The notes: generated by a model not told the origin, from the letters alone. A stretch of DNA of 62,650 nucleotides from an uncultured Eubacteriales bacterium (GCA_900544975.1 UQXI01000013.1:1-62650); one strand, 5' to 3'. Positions 9,423 through 18,146 are shown, counted from the first letter of the stretch. Program-made: numbers and translations.

Positions 9423-10298
9423 ATGTACCGCTTATTGATTGTAGACGACGAAAAGGACATCTGCGAAAATATCAAATACCTTCTGGACTGGTCCCTGTAC
9501 AACATCACCAGCATTCTGACCGCCACCTCCTACGCTGAGGCGGTGAGCAAAGCGGTGGACTTCCAGCCCCACATTGCCCTGCTGGACATCAACCTGGGCG
9601 GGCACTGGGGCTATGAACTGGCCGAGCATCTGCGTTCCATGGGAATGCAGACCGTATTCTGCATGATTAGCGGCTATGATGACTTCAACTACGTCCACAA
9701 GTCCATGCAGGCTACCGCCCGGGACTATCTTCTGAAGCCCATCCATGTGGCGGAACTGCGGGCCTTCATCGAGCGCACCATTGTCCGGGATCTCCACGGG
9801 GTCATTCCCGAACATGCCGCCTCCCAGCCGGAGCTGGATCCGGTGCTGCAGGTAGAATACAGCAAATTCTCCAAAATTACAAACAAAATTATTCTGATTG
9901 TCAAGAGCAACTACCGCAGCTCCCAGTCCCTCACCAACATCGCTGAAATTTTCAACATGAGCAGCAAGTACATTGGCCGGATTTTCTTGAAAGACACCGG
10001 CATCAAGTTCTCCGAGTATCTCACCGCTTACCGCATGATTCAGGCCCGGAAGCTCATTGAAAACACCCAAGAGAAAATCTCCGTCATCGCCAACATGGTG
10101 GGGTACTCTCAGCTGAATAATTTCTACGTACACTTTAAGAACTATTACAACATCTCCCCCAGTACCCTTCGGAACTTCACCGCCTCCGTACCGCCTGCAG
10201 CGGCCCTGCCGGACGCATCCCCTCAGGAGGCCCCCTTTGAGGAAGGAGGAACCCCGTCTTGCGCCGAAGCCCCATCTACCGCATCCTCTCTGTTTTAA
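9423..10298 (+). CDS. YesN-type response regulator with AraC DNA-binding domain
   Basis: Cytosolic partner of the upstream kinase. The receiver domain (residues 1-125) shows the acidic pocket VDDE, phosphorylated D55 in LLDINL and the conserved K of LLKPIHV. The C-terminal part (about 155-250) holds two AraC-type helix-turn-helix motifs (LTNIAEIFNMSSKYIGRIF; ISVIANMVGYSQLNNFYVHFKNYYNISP). A Pro/Ala/Glu-rich tail of some 35 residues follows. The last 40 bases overlap the start of the binding-protein gene. The direct repeats at 7572-7603 are candidate binding sites, so autoregulation and control of manA are plausible. Confidence 0.92.
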   Translation: MYRLLIVDDEKDICENIKYLLDWSLYNITSILTATSYAEAVSKAVDFQPHIALLDINLGGHWGYELAEHLRSMGMQTVFCMISGYDDFNYVHKSMQATARDYLLKPIHVAELRAFIERTIVRDLHGVIPEHAASQPELDPVLQVEYSKFSKITNKIILIVKSNYRSSQSLTNIAEIFNMSSKYIGRIFLKDTGIKFSEYLTAYRMIQARKLIENTQEKISVIANMVGYSQLNNFYVHFKNYYNISPSTLRNFTASVPPAAALPDASPQEAPFEEGGTPSCAEAPSTASSLF

Positions 10299-11716
10299 CC
10301 GCCCTGCTGTGCGCTGGCAGCGCAGGCTGCGCGTCCCATCCCCAGGATACCTCCGCCCCGCCAGAGGGGACCGTCAGCCTGGTCTACTACACCATCGGCG
10401 AGCCGGACGAAGATCTGGCCCTTGTCAACCGGGAACTCAACCGGATCCTCCTGGAAAGATACGGATTTACCGTGGAATACCACAAAATCGGCTGGAATGA
10501 TTACACCGCCCAGCTGAACTCCCTGGTCAATACCAACCAGGAATATGACATTGCTTTTACCTGGACAGACAGCTACGTAACCAATGCCGTGGCCGGGGCC
10601 TGGCTCAATCTCACGCCCTATCTTGACAATCTGGGCGCCGAAATGTATGATGCCATTGACCCCCAGCTCTGGAAGGGTGTAACCATCGATGGAAGCGTTT
10701 GGGGCGTCCCCACCAACAAAGAGCTGGCCACCCCCATGCACTTTCTATTCTCCCAAGAGCTGGTGGACAAGTACCACATCGACATCTCTCAATACCGCAG
10801 CTTTGCCTCTCTGGAGCCGCTGCTGAAGCACATCGCCCAGGATGAACCCGAGTGCATCCCCCTGTTTTTTGACTCCAGCCGGTTGAACATCTGGTCCCTG
10901 GGCAATTATGAATACGTCACCTATGACGCCATCCCCCTCATGGTCAACTCCCATGACAGCAGCTGCCAGGTGGTGAACATCTTTGAAACGTCCTACGCCC
11001 AGGAGACCTTACAGCTTCTGCACCGGTATTATCAGGCCGGTTATATCAACCAAGACGCCTCCCTGCGCACCTCCTTCTCCCGGTTTCAGGGGGAGCAGGT
11101 ATTCCTTCGCCTGTCCACCGGCGGGCCCGACGCCTCCACCAGTTACTCCACAGACTTCGGCTACCCCATTGTGGCCCAGCAGGTCTCTGACAGCATTGCC
11201 ACCACCGAATCCGCTCAGGGCGGTATCATGGTGGTCAACGCCAACACCAAACACCCGGAGCTCTGCCTCACCTTCCTCAACGCCGTAAACACGGATCCAG
11301 AGGTCCGGAACCTCCTCAATTACGGCATCGAGGGCGTCCACTACACCCTGACAGAGGAAGACCAGGTCCAGCGCATCTCCAACGCCTATCGGGGCGTCCC
11401 CTACACCCAGGGGAACTGGTTCATTCTGAAAACCACGGTGGGCGAACGCCTGGACAAGTGGGCGCTTTATCAGGACTTCAATGACAATACAGCGGAATCT
11501 CCGCTTCTGGGATTCACCCCGGACTATTCTGCCTGTGACGCCGAATTCAAGGCCGTCTCCCGGGTCTATGAGAAATACTATGCGTCGCTCCTGACCGGTA
11601 CCGTGGATCCGGAGCAGTATCTGCCCAAGCTGCTGGAAGAGTTGGAGTCAGCCGGAATCGCCCGTCTGCAGCGTACACTGCAGAAGCAGATTGACGACTG
11701 GCTTCACAAGACATAA
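10259..11716 (+). CDS. Extracellular solute-binding lipoprotein (sugar type)
   Basis: Substrate-binding protein anchored outside the membrane. It begins with TTG at 10259 behind a strong GGAAGGAGGA eight bases upstream, inside the end of the regulator gene. The 485-residue product has a lipoprotein signal with a lipobox ending at C24 (GSAGC). The mature part resembles the large LplA/YtcQ-type binding proteins that work with YesM/YesN systems and bind oligosaccharides. No ABC permease is encoded next to it: the following genes are a DUF624 protein and phosphoglucomutase. It may therefore deliver sugar to permeases encoded elsewhere, or act mainly as an accessory sensor for the histidine kinase. 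Ligand unknown. Confidence 0.85.
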   Translation: MRRSPIYRILSVLTALLCAGSAGCASHPQDTSAPPEGTVSLVYYTIGEPDEDLALVNRELNRILLERYGFTVEYHKIGWNDYTAQLNSLVNTNQEYDIAFTWTDSYVTNAVAGAWLNLTPYLDNLGAEMYDAIDPQLWKGVTIDGSVWGVPTNKELATPMHFLFSQELVDKYHIDISQYRSFASLEPLLKHIAQDEPECIPLFFDSSRLNIWSLGNYEYVTYDAIPLMVNSHDSSCQVVNIFETSYAQETLQLLHRYYQAGYINQDASLRTSFSRFQGEQVFLRLSTGGPDASTSYSTDFGYPIVAQQVSDSIATTESAQGGIMVVNANTKHPELCLTFLNAVNTDPEVRNLLNYGIEGVHYTLTEEDQVQRISNAYRGVPYTQGNWFILKTTVGERLDKWALYQDFNDNTAESPLLGFTPDYSACDAEFKAVSRVYEKYYASLLTGTVDPEQYLPKLLEELESAGIARLQRTLQKQIDDWLHKT

Positions 11717-11734
11717 CGATGGAGGCCCACACTT

Positions 11735-12370
11735 ATGAAAAACCTGTTTCACTACGACAATCCCTTGGTTCAGCTTCTGACCGCCTTGGCTGACGTCATT
11801 CTGACCAATCTCCTGTGCATCCTCTGCTGTCTGCCTGTGGTGACTGCCGGCGCGTCCATTGCGGCAACCTACAAAGTGATGCTGAACCTGTCCCAGGATA
11901 CCGGCGGCGGGATTTGGAATACGTTCTTCACCGCATTTCGGGAAAACTTCAAGCAGGCCACTGCCGTCTGGCTGGTGACGGTGCTGGTTACGGCATCCCT
12001 GGTCTGCGACTATCTCCTGGTCCAGCTCTACTTCCAGGGCAGCCTGCACACGGCGCTGCTCATTGTGGTGGCAGTCCTGGCCTTCCTGGTCATGGCTGTG
12101 CTGGCCTATCTCTACCCCCTGATCATCCGCTATCAGAACACCTTGCGGGAGCATCTGCACAACGCCATGATCCTGTGCATTTACAAATTCCCCAAAACCA
12201 TCCTGATGGTTGTACTCCATGCACTGCCCTTTGCCCTGGCCCTGCTGTTGCCCACGGCCTTTCTGTATACCCTGTTGTTTTGGGTGCTGATGGGCTTCGC
12301 CGTAATCCCCCTGGCAGACGTGATCCTGTTAAAGCCCGTCTTCAAGGAATTGGAAGACACGGCCAAATAA
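11735..12370 (+). CDS. YesL-like DUF624 membrane protein
   Basis: Integral membrane protein of 211 residues with about five hydrophobic helices (near 17-45, 75-100, 105-135, 155-175, 180-200). It fits DUF624/YesL, a family of unknown biochemical role almost always found beside YesM/YesN systems and carbohydrate ABC genes. The ATG at 11735 has GGAGG nine bases upstream and lies 18 bases after the lipoprotein stop, so it is in the same operon. The YLNL-free N-terminus (MKNLFHYDNPLVQLL) with two Cys-containing helices is typical of the family. Function is not established. Confidence 0.82.
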   Translation: MKNLFHYDNPLVQLLTALADVILTNLLCILCCLPVVTAGASIAATYKVMLNLSQDTGGGIWNTFFTAFRENFKQATAVWLVTVLVTASLVCDYLLVQLYFQGSLHTALLIVVAVLAFLVMAVLAYLYPLIIRYQNTLREHLHNAMILCIYKFPKTILMVVLHALPFALALLLPTAFLYTLLFWVLMGFAVIPLADVILLKPVFKELEDTAK

Positions 12371-12415
12371 CCGGCCTGTTGATAAAACGCAAACTAAATT
12401 ATGAAGGTGAATAAT

Positions 12416-14134
12416 ATGAACGCAATGGAACGCTATGAGCAGTGGTGTAACAACCCCTATTTCGACGAAGCCACCCGGGCCGAGCTGCGCGCCCTGGCCG
12501 AGGCAGGGGACACCAAGGAAATAGAAGACCGGTTTTACCGGGACCTGGCCTTTGGCACCGGCGGCTTGCGTGGCATCCTGGGCGCGGGCAGCAACCGCAT
12601 GAATCTCTACACCGTCCGCAAAGCCACTCAGGGGCTGGCCAACTTCATCCTGAAGCAGGGAACCGCCTCCAAGGGCGTGGCCATCTCCTTTGACTCCCGG
12701 CGTATGTCCCCGGAATTTGCAGAGGAAACTGCCCTGTGTCTCAATGCCAACGGCATTCCCACCTATCGCTTTGATTCTCTGCGTCCGGTGCCCATGTTGT
12801 CCTTCGCCACCCGGGTGTTGGGCTGCACCGCCGGCGTTATGATCACCGCCTCCCACAATCCCCCCGCCTACAACGGCTACAAGGTCTACTGGGACGACGG
12901 CGCTCAGGTCACCGCCCCCCTGGATCGGGAAATTTTGGACGAGGTGAATGCCGTCACCGATTACGCCACCGTCAAAACCATGGATCACGACGCAGCCGTG
13001 GCCGCCGGTCTGTATCACACCATGGGCAAGGAGATCGACGACCAGTATATGGCCACCATCCAGGCCCTGGTTCTGGATCACGACTCCATCGCCAAAGCCG
13101 CCGGCCTGAAAATCGTGTACACCCCCCTGCACGGCACGGGCAACCTGCCGGTTCGCCGGGTCCTGGCGGAGCTGGGCTTCCGGAATGTCTTTGTGGTGCC
13201 GGAACAGGAGCAGCCCGACGGGAACTTCCCCACAGTGAAAAGCCCCAACCCCGAGGACCGGGCCGCCTTCACCCTGGCTCTGGGCTATGCCAAAGAGCAG
13301 GGCGCAGACCTGGTCCTTGCCACGGACCCCGACGCCGACCGGCTGGGCGTCTTTGCCCTGGACCGGGCCTCCGGCGAATACCAGGCCCTCACCGGCAACA
13401 TGTCCGGCGTCCTGGTCTGTGACTACCTCCTGCGCCGCCGGAAGGAGCTGGGCGTCCTGCCCGCCAACGGCGCGGTGGTCAGCACCATCGTCTCCACCAA
13501 CATGGTCCGCGCGGTGACCGAAGCCTTCGGTATGAAATATATCGATGTGCTCACCGGCTTCAAGTTCATCGGTGAACAGATGCGGCTGTTTGAGCGGGAC
13601 CACACCTATGCCTTCCAGTTTGGTATGGAAGAGAGCTACGGCTGCCTGGTGGGCACCCACGCCCGGGACAAGGACGCGGTGGTGGCCGTCATGGCCCTGT
13701 GCGAAGCCGCCGCCTGGTGCTACTGCCAGGGCAAAACCCTGTGGGATCGGATGCAGGAGCTGTACCAGGAGTACGGCTACTACCGGGAGGATACCGTCAA
13801 CTTGACCTACCCCGGCCAGGAGGGCGCCGCCAAAATCGCCTCCATTCTGGAGTCCCTGCGGGCCAATCCCCTGCAAACCGTGGGCCCCTGCAAAGTCCTG
13901 AAGATCCGGGATTACCTGAAGCACACCGTCCTGGACCTGGCCACCGGGACCGTCACCCCCACCGACCTGCCCGAGTCCAACGTGCTGTATTACGAGCTGG
14001 AAAACGACGCCTGGATGTGCGTCCGCCCCTCTGGCACCGAACCGAAAGTGAAGTTCTACCTGGGTGTCAAGGGCGCCTCCGCAGAAGAAGCAGACGCGCT
14101 GCTGAAGACGCTGAAGGAGCATCTGCCCTGCTGA
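12416..14134 (+). CDS. pgcA: Alpha-phosphoglucomutase / phosphohexomutase
   Basis: Cytosolic phosphohexomutase interconverting hexose 1- and 6-phosphates. The 572-residue protein has the catalytic serine loop TASHNP (S146), the metal-binding DPDADR (304-309), the sugar-binding FGMEESYG and the C-terminal phosphate-binding RPSGTEPK. Length and motifs match B. subtilis PgcA. The ATG at 12416 is preferred because AAGGTGA lies five bases before it; an in-frame ATG at 12401 overlaps that site. It is the last gene of the yesMN-like operon, 45 bases after the DUF624 gene. Glucose 1-phosphate is the usual substrate, but a role on mannose or hexosamine phosphates from glycans cannot be excluded. Confidence 0.93.
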   Translation: MNAMERYEQWCNNPYFDEATRAELRALAEAGDTKEIEDRFYRDLAFGTGGLRGILGAGSNRMNLYTVRKATQGLANFILKQGTASKGVAISFDSRRMSPEFAEETALCLNANGIPTYRFDSLRPVPMLSFATRVLGCTAGVMITASHNPPAYNGYKVYWDDGAQVTAPLDREILDEVNAVTDYATVKTMDHDAAVAAGLYHTMGKEIDDQYMATIQALVLDHDSIAKAAGLKIVYTPLHGTGNLPVRRVLAELGFRNVFVVPEQEQPDGNFPTVKSPNPEDRAAFTLALGYAKEQGADLVLATDPDADRLGVFALDRASGEYQALTGNMSGVLVCDYLLRRRKELGVLPANGAVVSTIVSTNMVRAVTEAFGMKYIDVLTGFKFIGEQMRLFERDHTYAFQFGMEESYGCLVGTHARDKDAVVAVMALCEAAAWCYCQGKTLWDRMQELYQEYGYYREDTVNLTYPGQEGAAKIASILESLRANPLQTVGPCKVLKIRDYLKHTVLDLATGTVTPTDLPESNVLYYELENDAWMCVRPSGTEPKVKFYLGVKGASAEEADALLKTLKEHLPC

Positions 14135-14225
14135 TTCCAGGCATTTGGGCAAACGGAATACGCTGTAACCACAAACGTGTTACGTTTGACGTCCTTTGAG
14201 CAGGCCTGCGTGTTTGCATGTAGCA

Positions 14226-14301
14226 GGCATTGCGAATTCGCCGAACATGGGAGCGAAACGCAAGATGTTTCCGCCGGGCGGACACATAGGTCCGCCCCTA
14301 C
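14226..14301 (+). repeat. Truncated copy of a small inverted-repeat element
   Basis: Shares its interior (attGCGAATTC..., ...GAAACGC...TGTTTCC) and right end (GGACACATAGGTCCGCCCCTAC) with the element at 14433-14541, in the same orientation. The matching left inverted repeat is missing, so this copy is 5'-truncated. Confidence 0.65.
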
Positions 14302-14432
14302 GGCAGGCGGTGTAGGTTGACAGGAATGATCTGACGTATTTCCCCATTTTAGTTCCTGAATTTAAACAAAAATACGGTACATTCTACAGAAACACCGAAG
14401 AATCCGTTCATGTACCGTGTTGAAATATCCTC

Positions 14433-14541
14433 GTAGGGGCGGACCCATGTGTCCGCCCGTAGTAGACATTCCGAATTCCCTACCCATGGGGGAGAAACGC
14501 ACTGTGTTTCCACAAAACGGACACATCGGTCCGCTCCCCAC
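14433..14541 (+). repeat. Small inverted-repeat element (MITE-like), full copy
   Basis: Imperfect terminal inverted repeats: GTAGGGGCGGACCCATGTGT at the left and, read on the other strand, a GTGGGGAGCGGACCGATGTG end at the right. The whole unit is 109 bp without coding capacity. A second, truncated copy lies 130 bases upstream. Confidence 0.65.
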
Positions 14542-14634
14542 GGGATCGGAACCCATTACATCCCCTCAAGTGGAAATCCAGCCACAACGCAAATCGCAAT
14601 GCTTTCAGCGGTTGCAACGTATGAGACATCAGCA

Positions 14635-14678
14635 TAAGGGTCTGCTGCAGACACGCTCCGTTTGCAGCAGGCCCTTTT
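14635..14678. terminator. Stem-loop between convergent genes, possible terminator
   Basis: AAGGGTCTGCTGCA pairs with TGCAGCAGGCCCTT around a 14-base loop; TTTT follows on the plus strand. It could end transcription from pgcA, or stop LysR transcripts less efficiently. Confidence 0.5.
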
Positions 14679-14748
14679 CTTGCTGCACCAGTCCCTCAGT
14701 ACTGGAATGGGGAGCAGTTGGCAGTATGCCCCAATGATCTGGTCAACA

Positions 14749-15648
14749 TCAAGCGCCGTAGCCAATTTCCTTTCGAACCGCCTCCACAAAGCGGCTGACT
14801 CCCTCCGAGGGGTCCAGGGCGTACAGCAGGCCGTAGGGAGAGGAATACTCCCACTCGACCGGGATGCTGACAAGGGCCGGGTGTACGTCTTGCCAGCAAT
14901 CCAGGATCAGAAGGACGTTTCCGGTTTCCGCGCAGCGGTTAAAGACAGAAATATCATAAAACTGCGGCGTGTCCTCAATTTGAATCGCCGGGTGATCCCG
15001 TGTCAGGTCCGCGCGGATCCGATCATTCGTCCTGGAATCCCCCTGCTTGACCATCATCAAGGTCTCTCCGTATAAATCGGAAAGCGCAAGCTGCTTTTTC
15101 CCTGCCAGCCGGTGTTCCCGTGATACGGCACACATCTTTTTGCAGCGGCACAGGGGCAGCATATGGCATTGATCCAACCAGAGCTTCGAGTCACAAATCG
15201 CCATTAAAAAGTCAAATTTTTCCCCAAGGCCCGCAATTTCCCCAAGGATTCCTGTGTGGTCGTCCTCAAATGGGACCAGGTGCAGTTTGTAATCGGGAAA
15301 CTGCCGGTTCACCCGGTACCACAGGTCCATAAAGGGCTTGGCGGGGTTGAGCAGAGAGGTTCCCACACGGAAGGTCCTGCTATCGGCATCCATCGCCTGC
15401 CGTGCGCTTTCCACGGAGCGTTTGGAATACTCAAACAGGAATTTGGCGTCTTGATAGATCACCTCTCCCGCCGGCGTCAGGCGAATCCCGTGCGACGTCC
15501 GTTGGATCAACTTCAATTTCAGGTGGGCCTCTAGTAAATTGACCTGCTTCATCACAGCGGTGGGAGAAATAAACAGCTGATCCGCCGCCTTGGTAAAGCT
15601 GCCGCAATCCACGGCGCGGACAAACGTAGACAGGTGAGGGTTGAACAC
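14749..15648 (-). CDS. LysR-family transcriptional regulator
   Basis: DNA-binding regulator of 299 residues. The N-terminal winged helix-turn-helix (about 1-60) reads SFTKAADQLFISPTAVMKQVNLLE, typical of LysR proteins. The rest is a two-lobed effector-binding domain with several Cys residues (CRCKKMC). The GTG at 15648 is chosen because GGAGG lies about ten bases before it; the frame is open to 15702 but only the short form gives the normal LysR length. It is transcribed away from the flavodoxin and CMD-cupin genes, and a perfect palindrome at 15672-15690 lies 23 bases upstream, so it probably controls both itself and these genes. Effector unknown, perhaps a redox signal. Confidence 0.9.
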   Translation of the reverse strand: MFNPHLSTFVRAVDCGSFTKAADQLFISPTAVMKQVNLLEAHLKLKLIQRTSHGIRLTPAGEVIYQDAKFLFEYSKRSVESARQAMDADSRTFRVGTSLLNPAKPFMDLWYRVNRQFPDYKLHLVPFEDDHTGILGEIAGLGEKFDFLMAICDSKLWLDQCHMLPLCRCKKMCAVSREHRLAGKKQLALSDLYGETLMMVKQGDSRTNDRIRADLTRDHPAIQIEDTPQFYDISVFNRCAETGNVLLILDCWQDVHPALVSIPVEWEYSSPYGLLYALDPSEGVSRFVEAVRKEIGYGA

Positions 15649-15671
15649 CGCGTCGCACCTCCATATCCCAG

Positions 15672-15690
15672 TATCAACATTTGGTTGATA
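15672..15690. promoter_or_regulatory. LysR-type operator (palindrome)
   Basis: TATCAAC-ATTTG-GTTGATA, a perfect 7-bp inverted repeat with 5-base centre, which is the classic LysR box geometry. It lies between the divergent LysR gene and the flavodoxin gene. Confidence 0.7.
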
Positions 15691-15771
15691 TAAGCCTAAC
15701 ATATTGGAGATTCCCTGTCAAGGACCGATGGGGTATCATAATGCCAGAACAATGGAAAGGAGCTGTTTTCC

Positions 15772-16308
15772 ATGGCGGCAATCATCGCGTATTTTTCCCG
15801 GAGGGGAGAGAACTATGTCAGCGGCAAACTCAAAGAACTGAGCGTAGGGAACACGGAGGTGGCGGCAGGGATGCTCCAGCAGTTGACGGGGGCGGACCTG
15901 TTTCAGCTGGAGCCGGTCCACGAGTACCCGAAAAGCTATAACGCCTGCATCGACGAAGCCCAGGCGGACCAGCGGCGGGACGCCAGGCCGGAGCTGAAGC
16001 GATACCCGGAGAGCCTGGACGGATATGACACCATCTACCTCGGATATCCCAACTATTGGGGGACGATGCCCATGCCGGTGTTCACTTTCCTGGAGCATTT
16101 CGACTTTTCTGGGAAAACCATTCTCCCCTTCTGCACCCACGAAGGCAGCGGCTTGGGGCGCAGCGAAAACGATATCAAGCGGCTGTGTCCGGGAGCGTCC
16201 GTCAAACAAGGGCTTGCCCTCCATGGGGGAAGTGTGCAGGACGCCCTGCCAACCCTCCAAAAATGGCTGGAAAACCAAGGTCAGAAAGGGCCTGAATGTG
16301 AAGTTTGA
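15772..16308 (+). CDS. Flavodoxin
   Basis: FMN-binding electron carrier or reductase of 178 residues. It opens with IIAYFSRRGEN, the phosphate loop of flavodoxins in a YFSxxGN-like form, and has GYPNYWGTMPMPVFTFLE and FCTHEGSGLG, the flavin-contacting loops of the flavodoxin_4 group common in gut anaerobes. The ATG at 15772 has GAAAGGAG nine bases upstream. It is the first gene after the LysR operator and is followed by the CMD-cupin gene, 90 bases downstream. The pair probably forms a LysR-induced redox unit. The substrate is not known. Confidence 0.88.
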   Translation: MAAIIAYFSRRGENYVSGKLKELSVGNTEVAAGMLQQLTGADLFQLEPVHEYPKSYNACIDEAQADQRRDARPELKRYPESLDGYDTIYLGYPNYWGTMPMPVFTFLEHFDFSGKTILPFCTHEGSGLGRSENDIKRLCPGASVKQGLALHGGSVQDALPTLQKWLENQGQKGPECEV

Positions 16309-16398
16309 TGGCAACCGGCTGGCCTGCGGGGGAAAGGAACTCCTGGCATGGGCCAGACAAATCCGCGATTCGTAAGAAAACTTTAGGAGGAAATGACG

Positions 16399-17130
16399 AT
16401 GGTAAAACAGACGGCAGGGCGGGACAGTCTGGGGGCGTTCGCCCCCCAATTTGCCCAGCTCAACGACGACGTACTTTTTGGCCAGGTCTGGAACCGGGAG
16501 GGTCTGTCCCTCAAGCTGCGCTCTATCCTCACCGTTACCGCGCTGGTGAGCAAAGGGCTGGTTGACAGTTCATTTCAGTACCACCTGACCACAGCGAAAC
16601 AAAACGGCGTCACCAAGTCGGAGATGGCGGAAATTTTGACCCATCTGGCTTTCTACGCCGGATGGCCCAACGCCTGGGCGGCGTTCCGTATGGCAGTGGA
16701 GGTCTATCAGGACGGTGATGGCGCTGACGGCGGGCTGTTCGGCCTGGGCGCGCCCAACGAGGCGTTCGCGCAGTATTTTATCGGAAACTCCTATCTGAAA
16801 CCACTCACCGACCCCAAGCAGACGGTATTCCTGGCCAACGTCACCTTTGAGCCCGGATGCCGGAACAATTGGCACATCCACAAGGCGTCCAAGGGCGGCG
16901 GACAGATTTTGCTGTGTACCGACGGCCGGGGTTGGTATCAGGAGTGGGGCCAGGAGGCCAGAGAACTCCATCCCGGCGATGTGGTCACCATTCCGGCAGG
17001 CGTGAAGCACTGGCACGGCGCGGCCCAAGACAGCTGGTTCTCCCATGTGGCCGTGGAGGTCCCAGGCGAGGGGACCGGCAGCGAGTGGCTGGAGCCGGTG
17101 ACAGACGGGGACTACGGTAAATTGGCATAA
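16399..17130 (+). CDS. Carboxymuconolactone decarboxylase-like / cupin fusion protein
   Basis: Two-domain protein of 243 residues. Residues 10-110 form an AhpD/CMD-like helical domain (LRSILTVTALVSKG, LTHLAFYAGWPNAWAAF) without the CxxC of AhpD peroxidases. Residues 130-230 form a cupin with metal-ligand type motifs WHIHKASKGGGQ and PAGVKHWHGAAQDSWFSH. Such fusions occur widely next to flavodoxins and LysR regulators in Clostridia and Bacteroidia and are annotated as putative decarboxylases or quinone/aldehyde-handling proteins; no reaction is established. The ATG at 16399 is chosen because AGGAGG at 16385-16390 is eight bases away; the ATG at 16393 would be too close. Confidence 0.88.
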   Translation: MVKQTAGRDSLGAFAPQFAQLNDDVLFGQVWNREGLSLKLRSILTVTALVSKGLVDSSFQYHLTTAKQNGVTKSEMAEILTHLAFYAGWPNAWAAFRMAVEVYQDGDGADGGLFGLGAPNEAFAQYFIGNSYLKPLTDPKQTVFLANVTFEPGCRNNWHIHKASKGGGQILLCTDGRGWYQEWGQEARELHPGDVVTIPAGVKHWHGAAQDSWFSHVAVEVPGEGTGSEWLEPVTDGDYGKLA

Positions 17131-17342
17131 AGGTAAACTGCGCCAATATGACGAATGACCAGTCATCAGCTTGACCGACATCCACAGAGCGTGCAGTCCA
17201 AGAGTATTACACGTCCTGCTGCTTCATTCCCCCTTGGCGACATGTGTCTGAGAGTTCGAAGAACAAATCGACTATGTTGGCGATACTGTCGGCGCATTGA
17301 TCCAGCGTGCAGTGTCTGGGCGCCCAAAAATACTTGCCAACC

Positions 17343-17380
17343 AAAATCCCGGCTCATCCGTTTGGGTGAGCCGGGATTTT
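17343..17380. terminator. Bidirectional terminator
   Basis: AAAATCCCGGCTCA, a 10-base loop and TGAGCCGGGATTTT form a perfect 14-bp stem with A/T ends on both sides. It serves the CMD-cupin gene (plus) and the membrane-protein gene (minus). Confidence 0.85.
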
Positions 17381-17411
17381 CATCCATATTCAATCATATA
17401 TGCTCTGGAAT

Positions 17412-18146
17412 TTACACTGCACCGCCCTTGGGAGACACCGGGTGAAGCCGCCTCCAGCAGGCCAGAACACACATTGTGCAGAGTACTGCAAGGACGGGGA
17501 GCGCCAGACGCGTCAGCGCCTCTCTCCAGTTGCCCAGGCTGATGGACTGCCACTGAAGCAGCGCGCTGAAAAAACTGCACAAACATGTCCAGAACAGCAG
17601 AGCCACACACCCGTGGGGCCAGACGCGGCGCATCGCAAACACAGTCAGCAGCGCGCATCCCAGCAGCTGCAGGGCCAAAAGCACGCCAAATTCCGCAGAT
17701 TGCCCCAGAGACAGGAGCAGATTCCCGAGGACACACAAAAGATAAAGCCCCAGATGATACCCCCACCCTGCCACAGGCCCCAGCCGTCCGGCAAGCCGGA
17801 AGAACAGCAGAACCAGCAGCAGAAGGCCGCCGGGCAGGCAAGCGTAAGCAAAGAGCGCCAAGTACTCCGATTGAAGCCACTGCTCTTTCGGAACTACACA
17901 GCATAAGAGCGCGATGTGACACACCGCCACAGTCAGAGGCGTAAGCCAGTCCAACCGCCTTTGCCTTCCTCCATAGGCGCACCCAACCGCGACCATGGCG
18001 GCGGGAAGCAGAATAAACAGGAGAAACACAAACCAATCCGGGTTGTCCGCATGCATCCAGGCGGCAACGGAAATCCCCACACCGCATAACACAGAGACAA
18101 TAAAATACCACCGGGCTTGTCTCCACCAATTTACCAGTCGAATCAT
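17412..18146 (-). CDS. Polytopic membrane protein of unknown function
   Basis: I do not recognise a family. The 244-residue product is mostly hydrophobic, with about seven predicted helices (roughly 14-32, 38-55, 65-83, 93-112, 120-142, 150-170, 178-235 as two). It has scattered Trp and Cys and short basic loops, with no motif of a transporter or enzyme that I can name. The ATG at 18146 follows an AAAGGGGGA site at a good distance; the ATG two codons earlier is too close. It is a single gene on the minus strand ending at the shared terminator. Possibly an accessory envelope protein. Confidence 0.7.
   Translation of the reverse strand: MIRLVNWWRQARWYFIVSVLCGVGISVAAWMHADNPDWFVFLLFILLPAAMVAVGCAYGGRQRRLDWLTPLTVAVCHIALLCCVVPKEQWLQSEYLALFAYACLPGGLLLLVLLFFRLAGRLGPVAGWGYHLGLYLLCVLGNLLLSLGQSAEFGVLLALQLLGCALLTVFAMRRVWPHGCVALLFWTCLCSFFSALLQWQSISLGNWREALTRLALPVLAVLCTMCVLACWRRLHPVSPKGGAV

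Larger units (their letters stand above)
14135..14748. other. Repeat-rich intergenic region
   Basis: About 610 bases between pgcA and the LysR gene (convergent). It contains two related repeat copies, annotated separately, an AT-rich centre near 14330-14410, and a stem-loop at 14635-14677. No open frame has a ribosome binding site plus recognisable product. It looks like a landing site for small non-coding elements. Confidence 0.7.

Noticed and set aside
12329..14152. Minus-strand frame of about 600 codons opposite pgcA
   Set aside because: Gly/His/Gln-rich antisense translation without motifs; the plus strand encodes a complete phosphohexomutase.
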